From Shimwellia blattae DSM 4481 = NBRC 105725 (lineage in GTDB: Bacteria > Pseudomonadota > Gammaproteobacteria > Enterobacterales > Enterobacteriaceae), in the NCBI RefSeq assembly GCF_000262305.1, contig NC_017910.1:1860001-1924000 (forward strand): a stretch of DNA of 64,000 nucleotides, in the 5' to 3' direction. A program made the position numbers and the translations under genes. This document shows positions 51,979 to 60,948 of the stretch, one piece after another (the stretch's first letter is position 1; each line of letters starts with the position of its first letter). A model generated the notes under the pieces. That model did not search any database. It was not told where the DNA came from and saw only the letters and a list, made by a program, of their open reading frames with translations.

Positions 51979-52421
51979 CCATCACCGTTGATGACGATCT
52001 CCTGGCAACACTGGACGCCCTCAGCGCCCGGCGTGGATACCATAACCGCTCTGAAGCGCTGCGCGATATTTTGCGCAACACACTCGCCATGGAGGCCGAA
52101 AGCGAAGGGCAGCAGCAGGGTTACGGGGTGCTCTCCTATGTGTATGAGCATGAGAAGCGCGATCTGGCGAGCCGCCTGGTGCAGACCCAGCACAGTCACC
52201 ATGATCTTTCGGTGGCGACGCTGCATGTGCACATCAACCATAACGACTGCCTGGAAATCGCGGTGCTGAAGGGCAACATGGGGGAGGTGCGCCAGTTTGC
52301 GGATGACGTTATCGCCCAGCGCGGTGTGCGCAACGGGCATCTCCAGTGCCTGCCCGGCACCGAAGAGCCCGACGCCGGGCATGCTCACCACCATCATCAT
52401 CACCACCACCACCAGGATTAA
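51966..52421 (+). CDS. nikR: Nickel-responsive repressor NikR with natural polyhistidine tail
   Basis: 151-residue repressor: N-terminal ribbon-helix-helix (MQRITITVDDDLLATLDAL, RSEALRDIL) and C-terminal ACT-like nickel domain. The high-affinity Ni ligands His76, His87, His89 and Cys95 (HVHINHNDC) are at exactly the E. coli numbers. After the E. coli-like end (HLQCLP) there is an extra ~20-residue tail with His139 and nine consecutive histidines (141-149). ATG 51966 chosen; the frame upstream is shadow of nikE. It should bind the operator before nikA. Confidence 0.95.
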   Translation: MQRITITVDDDLLATLDALSARRGYHNRSEALRDILRNTLAMEAESEGQQQGYGVLSYVYEHEKRDLASRLVQTQHSHHDLSVATLHVHINHNDCLEIAVLKGNMGEVRQFADDVIAQRGVRNGHLQCLPGTEEPDAGHAHHHHHHHHHQD

Positions 52422-53068
52422 CGCCACCCCGGCTGGTGCGCTTCACCTCGCACCGCCGGAGGCGTGATTTTTACCCCGTTTTGGCCGCCTGTGCCCGGCG
52501 GCTGATAACCGGCCGCTATAGGGCGGGGGATTTTTGTTCTCTGCGGTTATGACGGGTATTTTCCCCCCGGCAGATAACTCTGCCGCCGGGTGAGCAGATA
52601 CCCGGTGTTATATTCTGGCATCCGGCTTTTCCGCTGTTATAAACCTGTATTTTTCGCCCCTCCGGTTCGTTAATTAATTTTTTATTATTAACCGGCTGGC
52701 ATATTTTACCGGACAGGCTATAACGCTTTTTTTACCGGTTTTAATGGCCGGTTCAGCTTTAGCGATTCAGGTATTAATTTCTTCTTTTATATAAGTATCC
52801 CCGATGATAAATCCGCATTTATAAGTTGTTTTTCCTCCGTTTTTGGATAATAAAATTAAAGACTAATGGTGCTGAAATAACTGGCATTATCGGTAACTGG
52901 TTTTTATGGACCCGTTGTGTCTGGCTGTTACCCCGGTTTGCGGGGGGCCGGGCCAATTGCCTCTGGATATTGCTTGCCGGAATAACACGGATGCCCGCGT
53001 TTTACCTTTAATAACCCTGGTATTACCGGGGAATGGTAATAATTTAACCAACGGAAAGTGAGGTAATA
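52422..53068. other. 647-base intergenic region upstream of the LIV transporter
   Basis: No supported gene. An imperfect GC-rich hairpin just after nikR (near 52445-52475, followed by TTTTTA) may terminate the nik message. From about 52660 it is strongly AT-rich, as expected for a promoter region. A 61-codon ORF at 52826 has no family features. A small RNA or regulated leader cannot be excluded. Confidence 0.35.
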
Positions 53069-54205
53069 ATGAACAGTGTTTGTGGCAAATTATCTGCACT
53101 GGCAGTGGTGCTGTGCGGCGCAATGGGTGCCAGTACAGCCGCAGCACAAGAGATAAAAATTGGTGTGGTATTACCGCTCAGCGGGCCATTAAGCGGTTAC
53201 GGGCAGCCTTCGCAAAAAGGGGTGGAGCTGATTCAGAGTATTACGCCCACCCTGAAAAATGGCGACACGGTGAAACTGATTATTATCGACAATAAAAGCG
53301 ATAAGGTGGAATCAGCCAACGCCATGCAGCGCCTGGTCTCCAGCGATAAAGTTGATGCGGTTATCGGTGAGGTGACCTCCACCAACACCCTGGCAATGAC
53401 TAAAATCGCCGACGACACCAAAACCCCGCTGGTCTCGCCTACCGCCACCAATGACCGGGTGACCCGCAACCACCCCTATGTGAGCCGGGTGTGCTTTTCC
53501 GACAGTTTCCAGGGGGTGGTGGGGGCGAATCTGGCCTCCCGGGATCTGAATGCGAAAACCGCCGCGATTATTTTCGACAGCAGCAACGATTATTCCGTGG
53601 GGCTGGCGAAGGCGTTTCGTAATCAGTTTAAGAAAAACGGCGGCGTAATACCGATTGAGGTCCAGGCGCCTGCCGGTAGCAAAGATTTTAAAGCCCAGCT
53701 TGCCAGCGTTAAATCCCACAATGTGGATATGATTTATATGCCTATCTATTACACCGAAGGGGCGTTAATTGCGGTGCAGGCCAAACAGATGGGGCTGCAA
53801 AAACCGGTGGTTGGCGGGGACGGGCTGGCGGCGGATCAGGTATTTTTTGATGTGGGTAAAGACGCGGTCAACGGTTATATGACCACGGATTATTATTCCC
53901 CGAATGCCAAAACCCAGACCCCGGCCGGGGCCTCGTTTATCAAAGCCTGGGAGGATAAATATAAACAGCCGACCCACACATGGGGTGCGATGACGGCAGA
54001 TGCCTATAACGTTATTATTAACGCCATGAACCAGTGCACAGACCCGAAAGACCGGGTATGTGTGAATGAAAAAATCCGTGCCACAAAAGATTTCCAGGGG
54101 GTAACCGGTACGCTCACGCTGAATAATGGCGACGCGGTACGCAGTGCGGTAATTAATGAAGTCCAGAACGGGAAACTGGCCTTTAAAACCGTCGTGAACC
54201 CCTGA
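53069..54205 (+). CDS. LIV-type ABC transporter substrate-binding protein
   Basis: 378-residue periplasmic receptor of the branched-chain amino acid (HAAT) family. Signal peptide ends near TAAAQ. Core motifs: IKIGVVLPLSGPLSGYGQP, GVELIQSITP, VDAVIGEVTSTNTLAM, FYYSEGA-like IYYTEGALIAVQAKQMG, and TWGAMTADAYNVIINAM. It resembles LivJ/LivK but is not close enough to claim leucine; amides, urea or aromatic acids are possible. RBS GGAAAGTGAGG. A double hairpin separates it from the permeases. Confidence 0.88.
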   Translation: MNSVCGKLSALAVVLCGAMGASTAAAQEIKIGVVLPLSGPLSGYGQPSQKGVELIQSITPTLKNGDTVKLIIIDNKSDKVESANAMQRLVSSDKVDAVIGEVTSTNTLAMTKIADDTKTPLVSPTATNDRVTRNHPYVSRVCFSDSFQGVVGANLASRDLNAKTAAIIFDSSNDYSVGLAKAFRNQFKKNGGVIPIEVQAPAGSKDFKAQLASVKSHNVDMIYMPIYYTEGALIAVQAKQMGLQKPVVGGDGLAADQVFFDVGKDAVNGYMTTDYYSPNAKTQTPAGASFIKAWEDKYKQPTHTWGAMTADAYNVIINAMNQCTDPKDRVCVNEKIRATKDFQGVTGTLTLNNGDAVRSAVINEVQNGKLAFKTVVNP

Positions 54206-54227
54206 TAAAAGCGAAAATACTAATAAG

Positions 54228-54276
54228 AGCCTGTTACGGCAGGCTTTATTTTTCACCGCGTTTATCGCGGTGAAAA
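54228..54276 (+). terminator. Double hairpin between binding protein and permease genes
   Basis: Hairpin 1: AGCCTG / CAGGCT (54228-54245) followed by TTATTTTT, a modest terminator. Hairpin 2: perfect 11-bp TTTTCACCGCG / CGCGGTGAAAA (54250-54260 with 54266-54276). Likely partial termination, so the binding protein is made in excess over the permeases. Confidence 0.65.
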
Positions 54277-54304
54277 CAGATAACCACACCGGTGGAATGC
54301 GCTA

Positions 54305-55204
54305 ATGGATATCTCTTTGTTTTTACAACAGGTGGTAAACGGCATGAGCCTTGGCGGCATGTATGCGCTGATCGCCATCGGCTATACCATGGTTTACGGC
54401 GTATTGCGGCTGATTAACTTCGCCCATGCGGACGTTATGATGGTGGGCGCCTTTGCCACCCTGTTTTTATTCTCTTCCGTGGGGCTGCCTTTCTGGGTGG
54501 CCATTTTTTTAACCCTGCTCCTGTGTGGCCTGTCCGGGATGCTGATTGATCGCATCGCCTACCGGCCTTTACGCCATGCGTCGAAAATCTCCATTCTGAT
54601 CACCGCCATCGGGGTGAGTTTCTTTCTGGAAAATACCTTTAACGTGCTGTTTGGCGGTAGCACCCGTTATTTTGAAGCCCCGGAATTCTTTAACCAGACC
54701 CGGGATATCGGCGGGGTGGTGATAACCCAGGTGGCGCTGATTATGCCGGTTATCACCATATTGCTGCTGCTGGCACTGCTGTGGCTGCTGTACCGCACCC
54801 GCTACGGTATGGCTATCCGGGCGGTGGCTTTTGATGTCAATACCGTGCGCCTGATGGGGGTGGACGCAAACCGGATTATCTCGCTGGTGTTTGCCCTGGG
54901 CAGTAGCCTGGCGGCGCTGGGCGGGGTGTTTTATGCCATCAGCTACCCGACGATTGACCCGCTGATGGGGGTACTCATCGGGCTTAAGGCATTTGCCGCC
55001 GCCGTGCTGGGCGGGATAGGCAGCGTGACCGGGGCGGTGCTGGGGGGCTTTATTCTCGGCTTTACCGAGGTGGTGGCCGTGGCGCTGTTTCCGGAGCTGG
55101 GCGGCTATAAAGACGCCTTTGCCTTCCTGTTTCTGATTCTGGTGTTGCTGTTTCGCCCGGTGGGCATTATGGGTGATGAACGTCTGGAAAGGAGCCGTTT
55201 CTGA
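54305..55204 (+). CDS. livH: LIV-type ABC permease, LivH family
   Basis: 299-residue inner-membrane permease with about eight helices. Family features: QQVVNGMSLGGMYALIAIGY, MVYGVLRLINFAHADVMMVG, the cytoplasmic loop YGMAIRAVAFD...RLMGVD and ALGGIGSVTGAVLGGF. Overlaps livM by one base. Symbol used in the family sense; substrate unproven. Confidence 0.9.
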   Translation: MDISLFLQQVVNGMSLGGMYALIAIGYTMVYGVLRLINFAHADVMMVGAFATLFLFSSVGLPFWVAIFLTLLLCGLSGMLIDRIAYRPLRHASKISILITAIGVSFFLENTFNVLFGGSTRYFEAPEFFNQTRDIGGVVITQVALIMPVITILLLLALLWLLYRTRYGMAIRAVAFDVNTVRLMGVDANRIISLVFALGSSLAALGGVFYAISYPTIDPLMGVLIGLKAFAAAVLGGIGSVTGAVLGGFILGFTEVVAVALFPELGGYKDAFAFLFLILVLLFRPVGIMGDERLERSRF

Positions 55205-56253
55205 TGAAAAACGCGACCACAACCCTCACGGCTCAGTTGCGCAATCTGGTGATTATTCTCCTCTGCCTCGGGCTGCTGCTGGCGATAAACACGCTGTTTA
55301 ATGACTATGTTATCCGGGTCGCCAGCACGGTGTTTGTCTTTATGATCCTCGCGGTCAGCTACAACCTGATAAACGGCGTGACCGGCCAGCTCTCCCTGGA
55401 GCCCAATGGCTTTGTGGCTATCGGGGCTTATGTGACCGGGATCCTTATCCTCGGCAGCGACAGCAAGCTGGATATGTATGAAATGGCCCAGCCCAGCCCG
55501 CTGGTGCTGGCGGTGCATGCGTCATTTTTACCGGCGCTGCTGCTGAGCGGTATCTGTGCGGCGCTGGTGGCCGTGTGCCTGGCGTTCCCGGTGTTCCGGG
55601 TGCGCGGAGATTATCTGGCCATCGTGACGCTGGGGTTCGGCTTTATCATCAAGATCCTCGCTATCAATAACCCGCAGATAACCAACGGGGCCATCGGCCT
55701 GAATGATATTCCCCAGCAGCCCCATTTGCTGTTCTGGTGCGGGATCACGGCGCTGCTTGCCACCGGGCTTATTCTGCAACTGGTCTGGTCGAAATACGGG
55801 CGCATGATGAAGGCCATCCGCGATGACGAAGACGCCGCCATCGCCATGGGGGTGAACACCTTCCGCATTAAAACCTGTGCCTTTGCCACCAGTGCCTTTT
55901 TTGAGGGGATCGGCGGGGGGCTGATGGCCTCGCTGCTGACTACCATCTCCCCGGGGCTGTTTGATTTTATGCTCACCTTCCAGCTGCTGATCATTATTGT
56001 GCTCGGGGGCCTTGGCAGCACCACCGGTGCGCTGCTGGGGACCATTCTGGTGGTGGGAAGCGCAGAGTGGCTGCGCTTTCTGGACCAGCCGCTGACCCTG
56101 TTCGGCCACGATCTGGGGGCCTTCCCGGGCCTGCGGATGGTGGTGTTCTCACTGGTGTTGCTGGTGGTGATGCTGTTTGCCCGGGAAGGGCTACTGGGCA
56201 AGAAAGAGATCTGGCAGTTAACCCGCAGCGGGGGGCACCACAATGGAAAATAA
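55204..56253 (+). CDS. livM: LIV-type ABC permease, LivM family
   Basis: 349-residue second permease. Features: SYNLINGVTGQLSLEPNGFVAIGAYVTG (in two parts), FPVFRVRGDYLAIVTLGFG, IRDDEDAAIAMGVNTFRIK, and VLGGLGSTTGALLGT. The N terminus lacks the long extension of E. coli LivM. Overlaps livG by 11 bases. Confidence 0.9.
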   Translation: MKNATTTLTAQLRNLVIILLCLGLLLAINTLFNDYVIRVASTVFVFMILAVSYNLINGVTGQLSLEPNGFVAIGAYVTGILILGSDSKLDMYEMAQPSPLVLAVHASFLPALLLSGICAALVAVCLAFPVFRVRGDYLAIVTLGFGFIIKILAINNPQITNGAIGLNDIPQQPHLLFWCGITALLATGLILQLVWSKYGRMMKAIRDDEDAAIAMGVNTFRIKTCAFATSAFFEGIGGGLMASLLTTISPGLFDFMLTFQLLIIIVLGGLGSTTGALLGTILVVGSAEWLRFLDQPLTLFGHDLGAFPGLRMVVFSLVLLVVMLFAREGLLGKKEIWQLTRSGGHHNGK

Positions 56254-57022
56254 CCCGGTGTTAGCCATCGATAATATCGCCATGCAGTTTGGCGGGCTGA
56301 AAGCCATCGACGGGGTGAGCTTTGAGGTCCGGCCGGCGGAGATTTTTGGCCTGATTGGCCCCAACGGGGCGGGCAAGACCACCTTGTTTAATGTGGTGAC
56401 CGCCCACTATAAACCCACCGCCGGGGAGGTGCGCCTGGAAGGGCGCAGCATTCGCGGCCTTAAACCCCATAAAGTGGTCCACGCCGGGATCGCGCGTACC
56501 TTTCAGAATATCCGCCTGTTCCCGAGCATGTCGGTACTGGAAAACGTGATGATCGGGCTCGACAGCCGCAGCCGCTATTCACTGCTGGAGGCGGCGCTGC
56601 ATATCGGGCGCTATTTCCCGGCAGAGCGTGCCGCCAGGGCTCAGGCGCTGGAGATTCTGGAAGAGATTGGCATTGCCCAGTTTGCCAACACCCCGGCCAC
56701 CGGGCTGAGCTACGGTAACCAGCGCAAAGTGGAGATCGCCCGGGCGCTGGCTACCCGGCCGAAAATTCTGCTGCTCGATGAGCCCGCCGCCGGGATGAAC
56801 CCGAAAGAGACTGAAGATCTGGCGCGGCTCATTTTCCGCATGCGCGAAGCGCATCAGCTCAGCGTACTGCTGATTGAGCACGACATGCCTTTTGTGAATA
56901 CCCTGTGCGAGCGGGTGATGGTGCTGGAGTACGGGAAACCGTTATTCAGCGGCCCCATGGCGGAAGCCATTAACGATCCGGCGGTGATTTCCGCTTATCT
57001 GGGAGATCTGAAATATGCTTAG
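56243..57022 (+). CDS. livG: LIV-type ABC ATPase, LivG family
   Basis: 259-residue ATPase: Walker A GPNGAGKTTLFNVV, signature LSYGNQRKVEIARAL, Walker B ILLLDEPAAGMN and H-loop LIEHDMPFV, plus the LivG-type RTFQNIRLFPSMSVLENVMI. Overlaps livF by eight bases. Confidence 0.93.
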   Translation: MENNPVLAIDNIAMQFGGLKAIDGVSFEVRPAEIFGLIGPNGAGKTTLFNVVTAHYKPTAGEVRLEGRSIRGLKPHKVVHAGIARTFQNIRLFPSMSVLENVMIGLDSRSRYSLLEAALHIGRYFPAERAARAQALEILEEIGIAQFANTPATGLSYGNQRKVEIARALATRPKILLLDEPAAGMNPKETEDLARLIFRMREAHQLSVLLIEHDMPFVNTLCERVMVLEYGKPLFSGPMAEAINDPAVISAYLGDLKYA

Positions 57023-57710
57023 CGCCAGGGAACTGAAGGTGTTTTACGGGGTTATCCAGGGGCTGAAAGGGGTGGATATCGAGGTTAACGACCGGGAGAT
57101 AGTCACCCTGATCGGCAGTAACGGCGCGGGGAAAACCTCCACCCTGCACGGGATTGTTAACCTGGTGCGTTCGTCGGGCCAGGTGCGCTTTCTTAATGAG
57201 GATATTTCCCGGCGCCAGACTCACCAGATTGTCCGGCGCGGGCTGGCCCTGGTGCCGGAGGGGCGCCATATCTTTACCAACCTGACCATTGAAGAGAATC
57301 TGCGTATGGGGGCGTACCATAATCAGGCGGCGTTTGCGTCGCTGCGCGATAAGATGTTTGCGCTGTTTCCGCGCCTTAAAGAGCGGCGTAACCAGATGGC
57401 AGGCACCATGAGCGGCGGGGAGCAGCAGATGCTGGCTATCGCCCGGGCCCTGATGGGGGAGCCGGTATTGCTGATGCTCGACGAGCCGAGCCTGGGGCTG
57501 GCGCCGCGTATTGTCGGGGAGCTGTTTGCCACCATTGAGCAGTTGCGCAATGAGAATATCACCATCCTGCTGGTGGAGCAGAACGCCAGCGCCGCGCTGC
57601 GCATTGCGGACCGGGCCTATGTGCTGGAAAACGGCAAAACGGTGTTATCCGGTCCGGCCCGGGAGATGCTGGACAACCCGGAGATCAAGCGGATGTATCT
57701 GGGGGGCTGA
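57015..57710 (+). CDS. livF: LIV-type ABC ATPase, LivF family
   Basis: 231-residue ATPase: Walker A GSNGAGKTSTLHGI, signature MSGGEQQMLAIARAL, Walker B LMLDEPSLGLAP and H-loop LVEQNASAAL. The LivF hallmark VPEGRHIFTNLTIEENLRMGA is present. A GC hairpin (57717-57738) follows the stop. Confidence 0.93.
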   Translation: MLSARELKVFYGVIQGLKGVDIEVNDREIVTLIGSNGAGKTSTLHGIVNLVRSSGQVRFLNEDISRRQTHQIVRRGLALVPEGRHIFTNLTIEENLRMGAYHNQAAFASLRDKMFALFPRLKERRNQMAGTMSGGEQQMLAIARALMGEPVLLMLDEPSLGLAPRIVGELFATIEQLRNENITILLVEQNASAALRIADRAYVLENGKTVLSGPAREMLDNPEIKRMYLGG

Positions 57711-57716
57711 AAGGCG

Positions 57717-57738
57717 GCGGCGCGGGGAACCGCGCCGC
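57717..57738. terminator. GC hairpin between livF and the convergent MFS gene
   Basis: Perfect 9-bp stem GCGGCGCGG / CCGCGCCGC with a GGAA loop, in the 39-base gap between two convergent genes. No T run, so efficiency is uncertain. Confidence 0.5.
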
Positions 57739-57749
57739 AGTCCGGCGGC

Positions 57750-59033
57750 TTATACCACCCGGTTTTTCACGATAAACAGATAGCTCAGGGCCCCGGCGAA
57801 GGTGACGCAGGCGGCAATGACCAGCGCCAGGTTAAAGGAGCCGGTGGTATCCACCACCCAGCCGGTGACAATCGGTGCGAAAGAGGCAAAAACAAAACTG
57901 CCGAAGTTCTGGATAGAGGCCACCGAGGCCACTTTACTTTCCGGGACCATCATCTGGACCAGCCCCCAGCAGGCGGTGCCGGCGAAGTGCACACAAAACA
58001 GCGCCATGGAGATAAACGCCACTGCCGCCGCCGGTGAGCCGGACTGCACCACCAGCAGCGTGCCAAGGGCCGAGAGAATCAGCCCCAGCACAATGGCGGT
58101 TTTGCGGGTGCGGGCCGGATCGTAACCGGCTTTCACCAGCGCATCCATCACCAGGCCGTTGACCCACATACCGATGGCGGCGGCGAGAAACGGAATCGCC
58201 GCGACCCAGCCGGTCTTTGCCAGGCTAAAGCCCTGTTGCACCTGAAGATACCCCGGCAGCCAGGCGATATACAGCCAGCCGGTGTAGTTCACCCCGGAAA
58301 AGCCGAGGATCATGCCCCAGGTGGTGCGCTGTTTAAACAGCCCCAGCCACTCACTGAAAGCCACCCGGGGGCGCGGGGTGACCGGGGCGCTGAGATAATG
58401 GCGCTCTTCATTCGTCAGCGGGAATTGCGCCCGGTTACGATACCAGGCATACCAGCAGATCCCGACCAGGATCCCGGCCAGGCCGATTATCACAAACATG
58501 GCGCGCCATCCCCAGGCGAGCTGCATCACCACCAGTACCGGCGGGGCGATGGCCTGCCCCAGAGCGGTCGATGAGTTAAGCATGCCCATTGCCGTGCCGC
58601 GCTGCTTTTGTACAAACCATTCGTTGACCGATTTCACCCCCGCAGGCATAAACGGCGCTTCACCGATCCCAAGGCCGATACGCAGCATAATAAAGTGGCT
58701 GAATGAGTTAACCAGCCCGGTCATGGCCTGCATGGCGGACCAGAAAATCAGCCCGGCCCCCAGCACAATCCGCGGGCCGAAGCGGTCGAGCAGAAAGCCG
58801 GAAGGGAGCTGGGCAAAGCCATAAGACAAGGAGAACGCCGAGAGCAGCACGCCAAACTCCGTGGCGGAGAGGCCAAGCTCGCCACGGATGGCTTCACCGG
58901 CCACGCTCAGGGAGGCGCGATCCAGGAAGTTAACAATACCGGCAATAAAAAGCAGGGTCAGGGTGACGGTCTGAAGCCGCCGAATACGTGCCGGTTTTGC
59001 AGCCGGAACGCTTTCCGGGATATCAATGTCCAT
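57750..59033 (-). CDS. MFS transporter, anion:cation symporter type
   Basis: 427-residue permease with 12 helices. ACS-family features: VNFLDRASLSVAGEAIRGELGLS, the MFS loop LLDRFGPR, IGLGIGEAPFMPAGVKSVNEWF (in two parts) and GWRAMFVIIGLAGILVG. Such transporters carry organic anions (hexuronates, galactonate, phthalate, 4-hydroxyphenylacetate). I chose ATG 59033; a start at 59081 would add 16 unlikely residues. The substrate cannot be deduced. It is 32 kb from the ben genes, which lack their own transporter. Confidence 0.88.
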   Translation of the reverse strand: MDIDIPESVPAAKPARIRRLQTVTLTLLFIAGIVNFLDRASLSVAGEAIRGELGLSATEFGVLLSAFSLSYGFAQLPSGFLLDRFGPRIVLGAGLIFWSAMQAMTGLVNSFSHFIMLRIGLGIGEAPFMPAGVKSVNEWFVQKQRGTAMGMLNSSTALGQAIAPPVLVVMQLAWGWRAMFVIIGLAGILVGICWYAWYRNRAQFPLTNEERHYLSAPVTPRPRVAFSEWLGLFKQRTTWGMILGFSGVNYTGWLYIAWLPGYLQVQQGFSLAKTGWVAAIPFLAAAIGMWVNGLVMDALVKAGYDPARTRKTAIVLGLILSALGTLLVVQSGSPAAAVAFISMALFCVHFAGTACWGLVQMMVPESKVASVASIQNFGSFVFASFAPIVTGWVVDTTGSFNLALVIAACVTFAGALSYLFIVKNRVV

Positions 59034-59360
59034 AGGTATCCTCACGCATAGAATGTTAATTATCGTTGTATTACCCGTCATGCATTTGTCGCGGGTGTGT
59101 TAATGAATAGCCTGTTCTAACTACCATACAAGCGTATCGGCTGAATTTAGTGGTGGCGATCACAGACTATTTGGGGGGAGGCCGGGGGGCCGGTGCGGAA
59201 ATTTAATATTGCGTAAACCTGGCCGGACGAGGGCCCGGGGCAGGCGTTCTGTTTGGTAATGCTTAACCCTCTGATCCTTATTCTTAGTGGTGATATACGC
59301 GTCAACATGCTGGCGTTTTGGGCCTGAAGGGCCCGTTTTCACCCCGGAAAGGATCTCACT
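59034..59360. other. Divergent promoter region MFS gene / yhjA
   Basis: 327 bases with no supported gene. E. coli yhjA is controlled by FNR and OxyR; I saw no complete FNR box (TTGAT-N4-ATCAA) here. A weak CRP-like match ends in GATCACA near 59158-59164. Confidence 0.3.
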
Positions 59361-60749
59361 ATGAAAACAAGAACCAGGCTATTGGGTGCCGCCGTGCTGT
59401 GCGTGGCTGGCGGCTATTTGGGTTTAGTGGGTTATGTGCACTACCACGACACCCGACGCAACCTCGCTTACGCCGAACAGATCAACGCCACGGCACAAAA
59501 TGCCAGAATACTCGCCATGTTTCAGGATAAGGGCTGTGATTACTGCCACACTCCCGCCGCTGAACTGCCGTTTTACGCTACGCTGCCCGGTGTAAAGCAG
59601 CTGATGGATTATGATATCCAGCTCGGATATAAGTCTTTTAATCTCAGCGATGTACGAAAAAAACTCACCGATAACACCGCCGTTTCGCAAAGCGATCTCA
59701 ATAAAATTGAATGGGTAATGCAGCACCAGACCATGCCGCCCACGCGCTACACGGCCCTGCACTGGGCCGGGGGGATGGACGAACAGGAGCGTGCCCTGGT
59801 ACTGGCATGGATTAAAGCCCAGCGCGAGGCCCACTATGTGACCCCGGATATAGCACCAGAGCGGCGCAACGAGCCGGTCCAGCCGATCCCGCTGTCGTTA
59901 CCGGTCGACGGGAAGAAAGTCGCCCTTGGTAAGCGCCTGTATCACGATACGCGCCTGTCCGGGGATAACTCCATCTCCTGTGCTCACTGTCACCAGCTGG
60001 GGGCAGGGGGTGCAGACCGGCGCAAGACCTCGCTCGGGGTGGGCGGCGCCATTGGCCCGATTAACGCCCCCACGGTATTTAATGCGGTATTTAATGTTGA
60101 GCAGTTCTGGGACGGGCGGGCACCCACCCTTCAGGCCCAGGCTGGGGGGCCACCTCTTAACCCTATTGAGATGGCCTCAAAATCCTGGGATGAGATCACC
60201 GGTAAGCTGCGTAAAGACGCCAGCCTGACCCGCGACTTTACCGCCGTTTACCCGCAGGGCTTCTCCGGCGACACCATCACAGATGCCATTGCGGAGTTTG
60301 AGAAGACGCTGATCACCCCCAATGGGCCCTTTGATAACTACCTGCGCGGCGATGATAACGCGCTGACTGCCCGGCAGCTACGCGGCTATGGGCTGTTTAA
60401 AGAGCATAAGTGCGCCACCTGCCACGGCGGGGTGCTGCTCGGCGGGGATGCGTTTGAGCCGCTGGGGCTGAAAAAGGACTTTATGTTTGGCGACATTACT
60501 GATGCGGACATCGGCCGGATGAACGTGACCCGGGATGTGCGCGATCGCCTGCGCCAGAAAGTGCCGACGCTGCGCAACGTGGCGCTGACGGAGCCTTACT
60601 TCCACCGTGGTGATGTGGCCACCCTTGATGAGGCCGTGAAGCTGATGCTGCACCACCAGGTGGGCACCTCGCTGCCACAGCAGGATGTGGACGATATTGT
60701 CGCCTTCCTGCACTCGCTTACCGGGGTCTATACCCCTCACCCGGATTAA
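59361..60749 (+). CDS. yhjA: Tri-haem cytochrome c (quinol) peroxidase YhjA/Ccp
   Basis: 462-residue periplasmic peroxidase anchored by an N-terminal signal/anchor helix, which uses quinols to reduce H2O2 in low oxygen. Three haem c motifs: CDYCH (Cys59), CAHCH (about residue 205) and CATCH (about 350). The extra N-terminal haem domain marks the YhjA type rather than classic di-haem CcpA. Near-full-length match to E. coli YhjA (465 residues), for example VQPIPLSLP, GPINAPTVFNAVFNVEQFWD. Monocistronic with a terminator. Confidence 0.95.
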   Translation: MKTRTRLLGAAVLCVAGGYLGLVGYVHYHDTRRNLAYAEQINATAQNARILAMFQDKGCDYCHTPAAELPFYATLPGVKQLMDYDIQLGYKSFNLSDVRKKLTDNTAVSQSDLNKIEWVMQHQTMPPTRYTALHWAGGMDEQERALVLAWIKAQREAHYVTPDIAPERRNEPVQPIPLSLPVDGKKVALGKRLYHDTRLSGDNSISCAHCHQLGAGGADRRKTSLGVGGAIGPINAPTVFNAVFNVEQFWDGRAPTLQAQAGGPPLNPIEMASKSWDEITGKLRKDASLTRDFTAVYPQGFSGDTITDAIAEFEKTLITPNGPFDNYLRGDDNALTARQLRGYGLFKEHKCATCHGGVLLGGDAFEPLGLKKDFMFGDITDADIGRMNVTRDVRDRLRQKVPTLRNVALTEPYFHRGDVATLDEAVKLMLHHQVGTSLPQQDVDDIVAFLHSLTGVYTPHPD

Positions 60750-60755
60750 CATAAC

Positions 60756-60776
60756 GCGCCCTGTAAAGGGCGCTTT
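60756..60776 (+). terminator. Terminator of yhjA
   Basis: Perfect 7-bp stem GCGCCCT / AGGGCGC with a four-base loop followed by TTT, seven bases past the stop. Confidence 0.75.
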
Positions 60777-60948
60777 CCTGCCCGGGTGTCGTGAAGGTTC
60801 AAATCATTTCGGGCTATTTTGTATTGGTGAAATCTGACATCCTGGATATCCAGGAGTCGGCTGTAATTGTTTTAATTCAATGCGTTACTGTTTTTTTATG
60901 TACGCCGTGTGGTAATATCCACACTTTTAGTACATGTAAGGTTATCGC

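Noticed and set aside
59158..59164. CRP-like half site before yhjA
   Set aside because: Only one good half (TCACA) is present; the other half has two mismatches in five.
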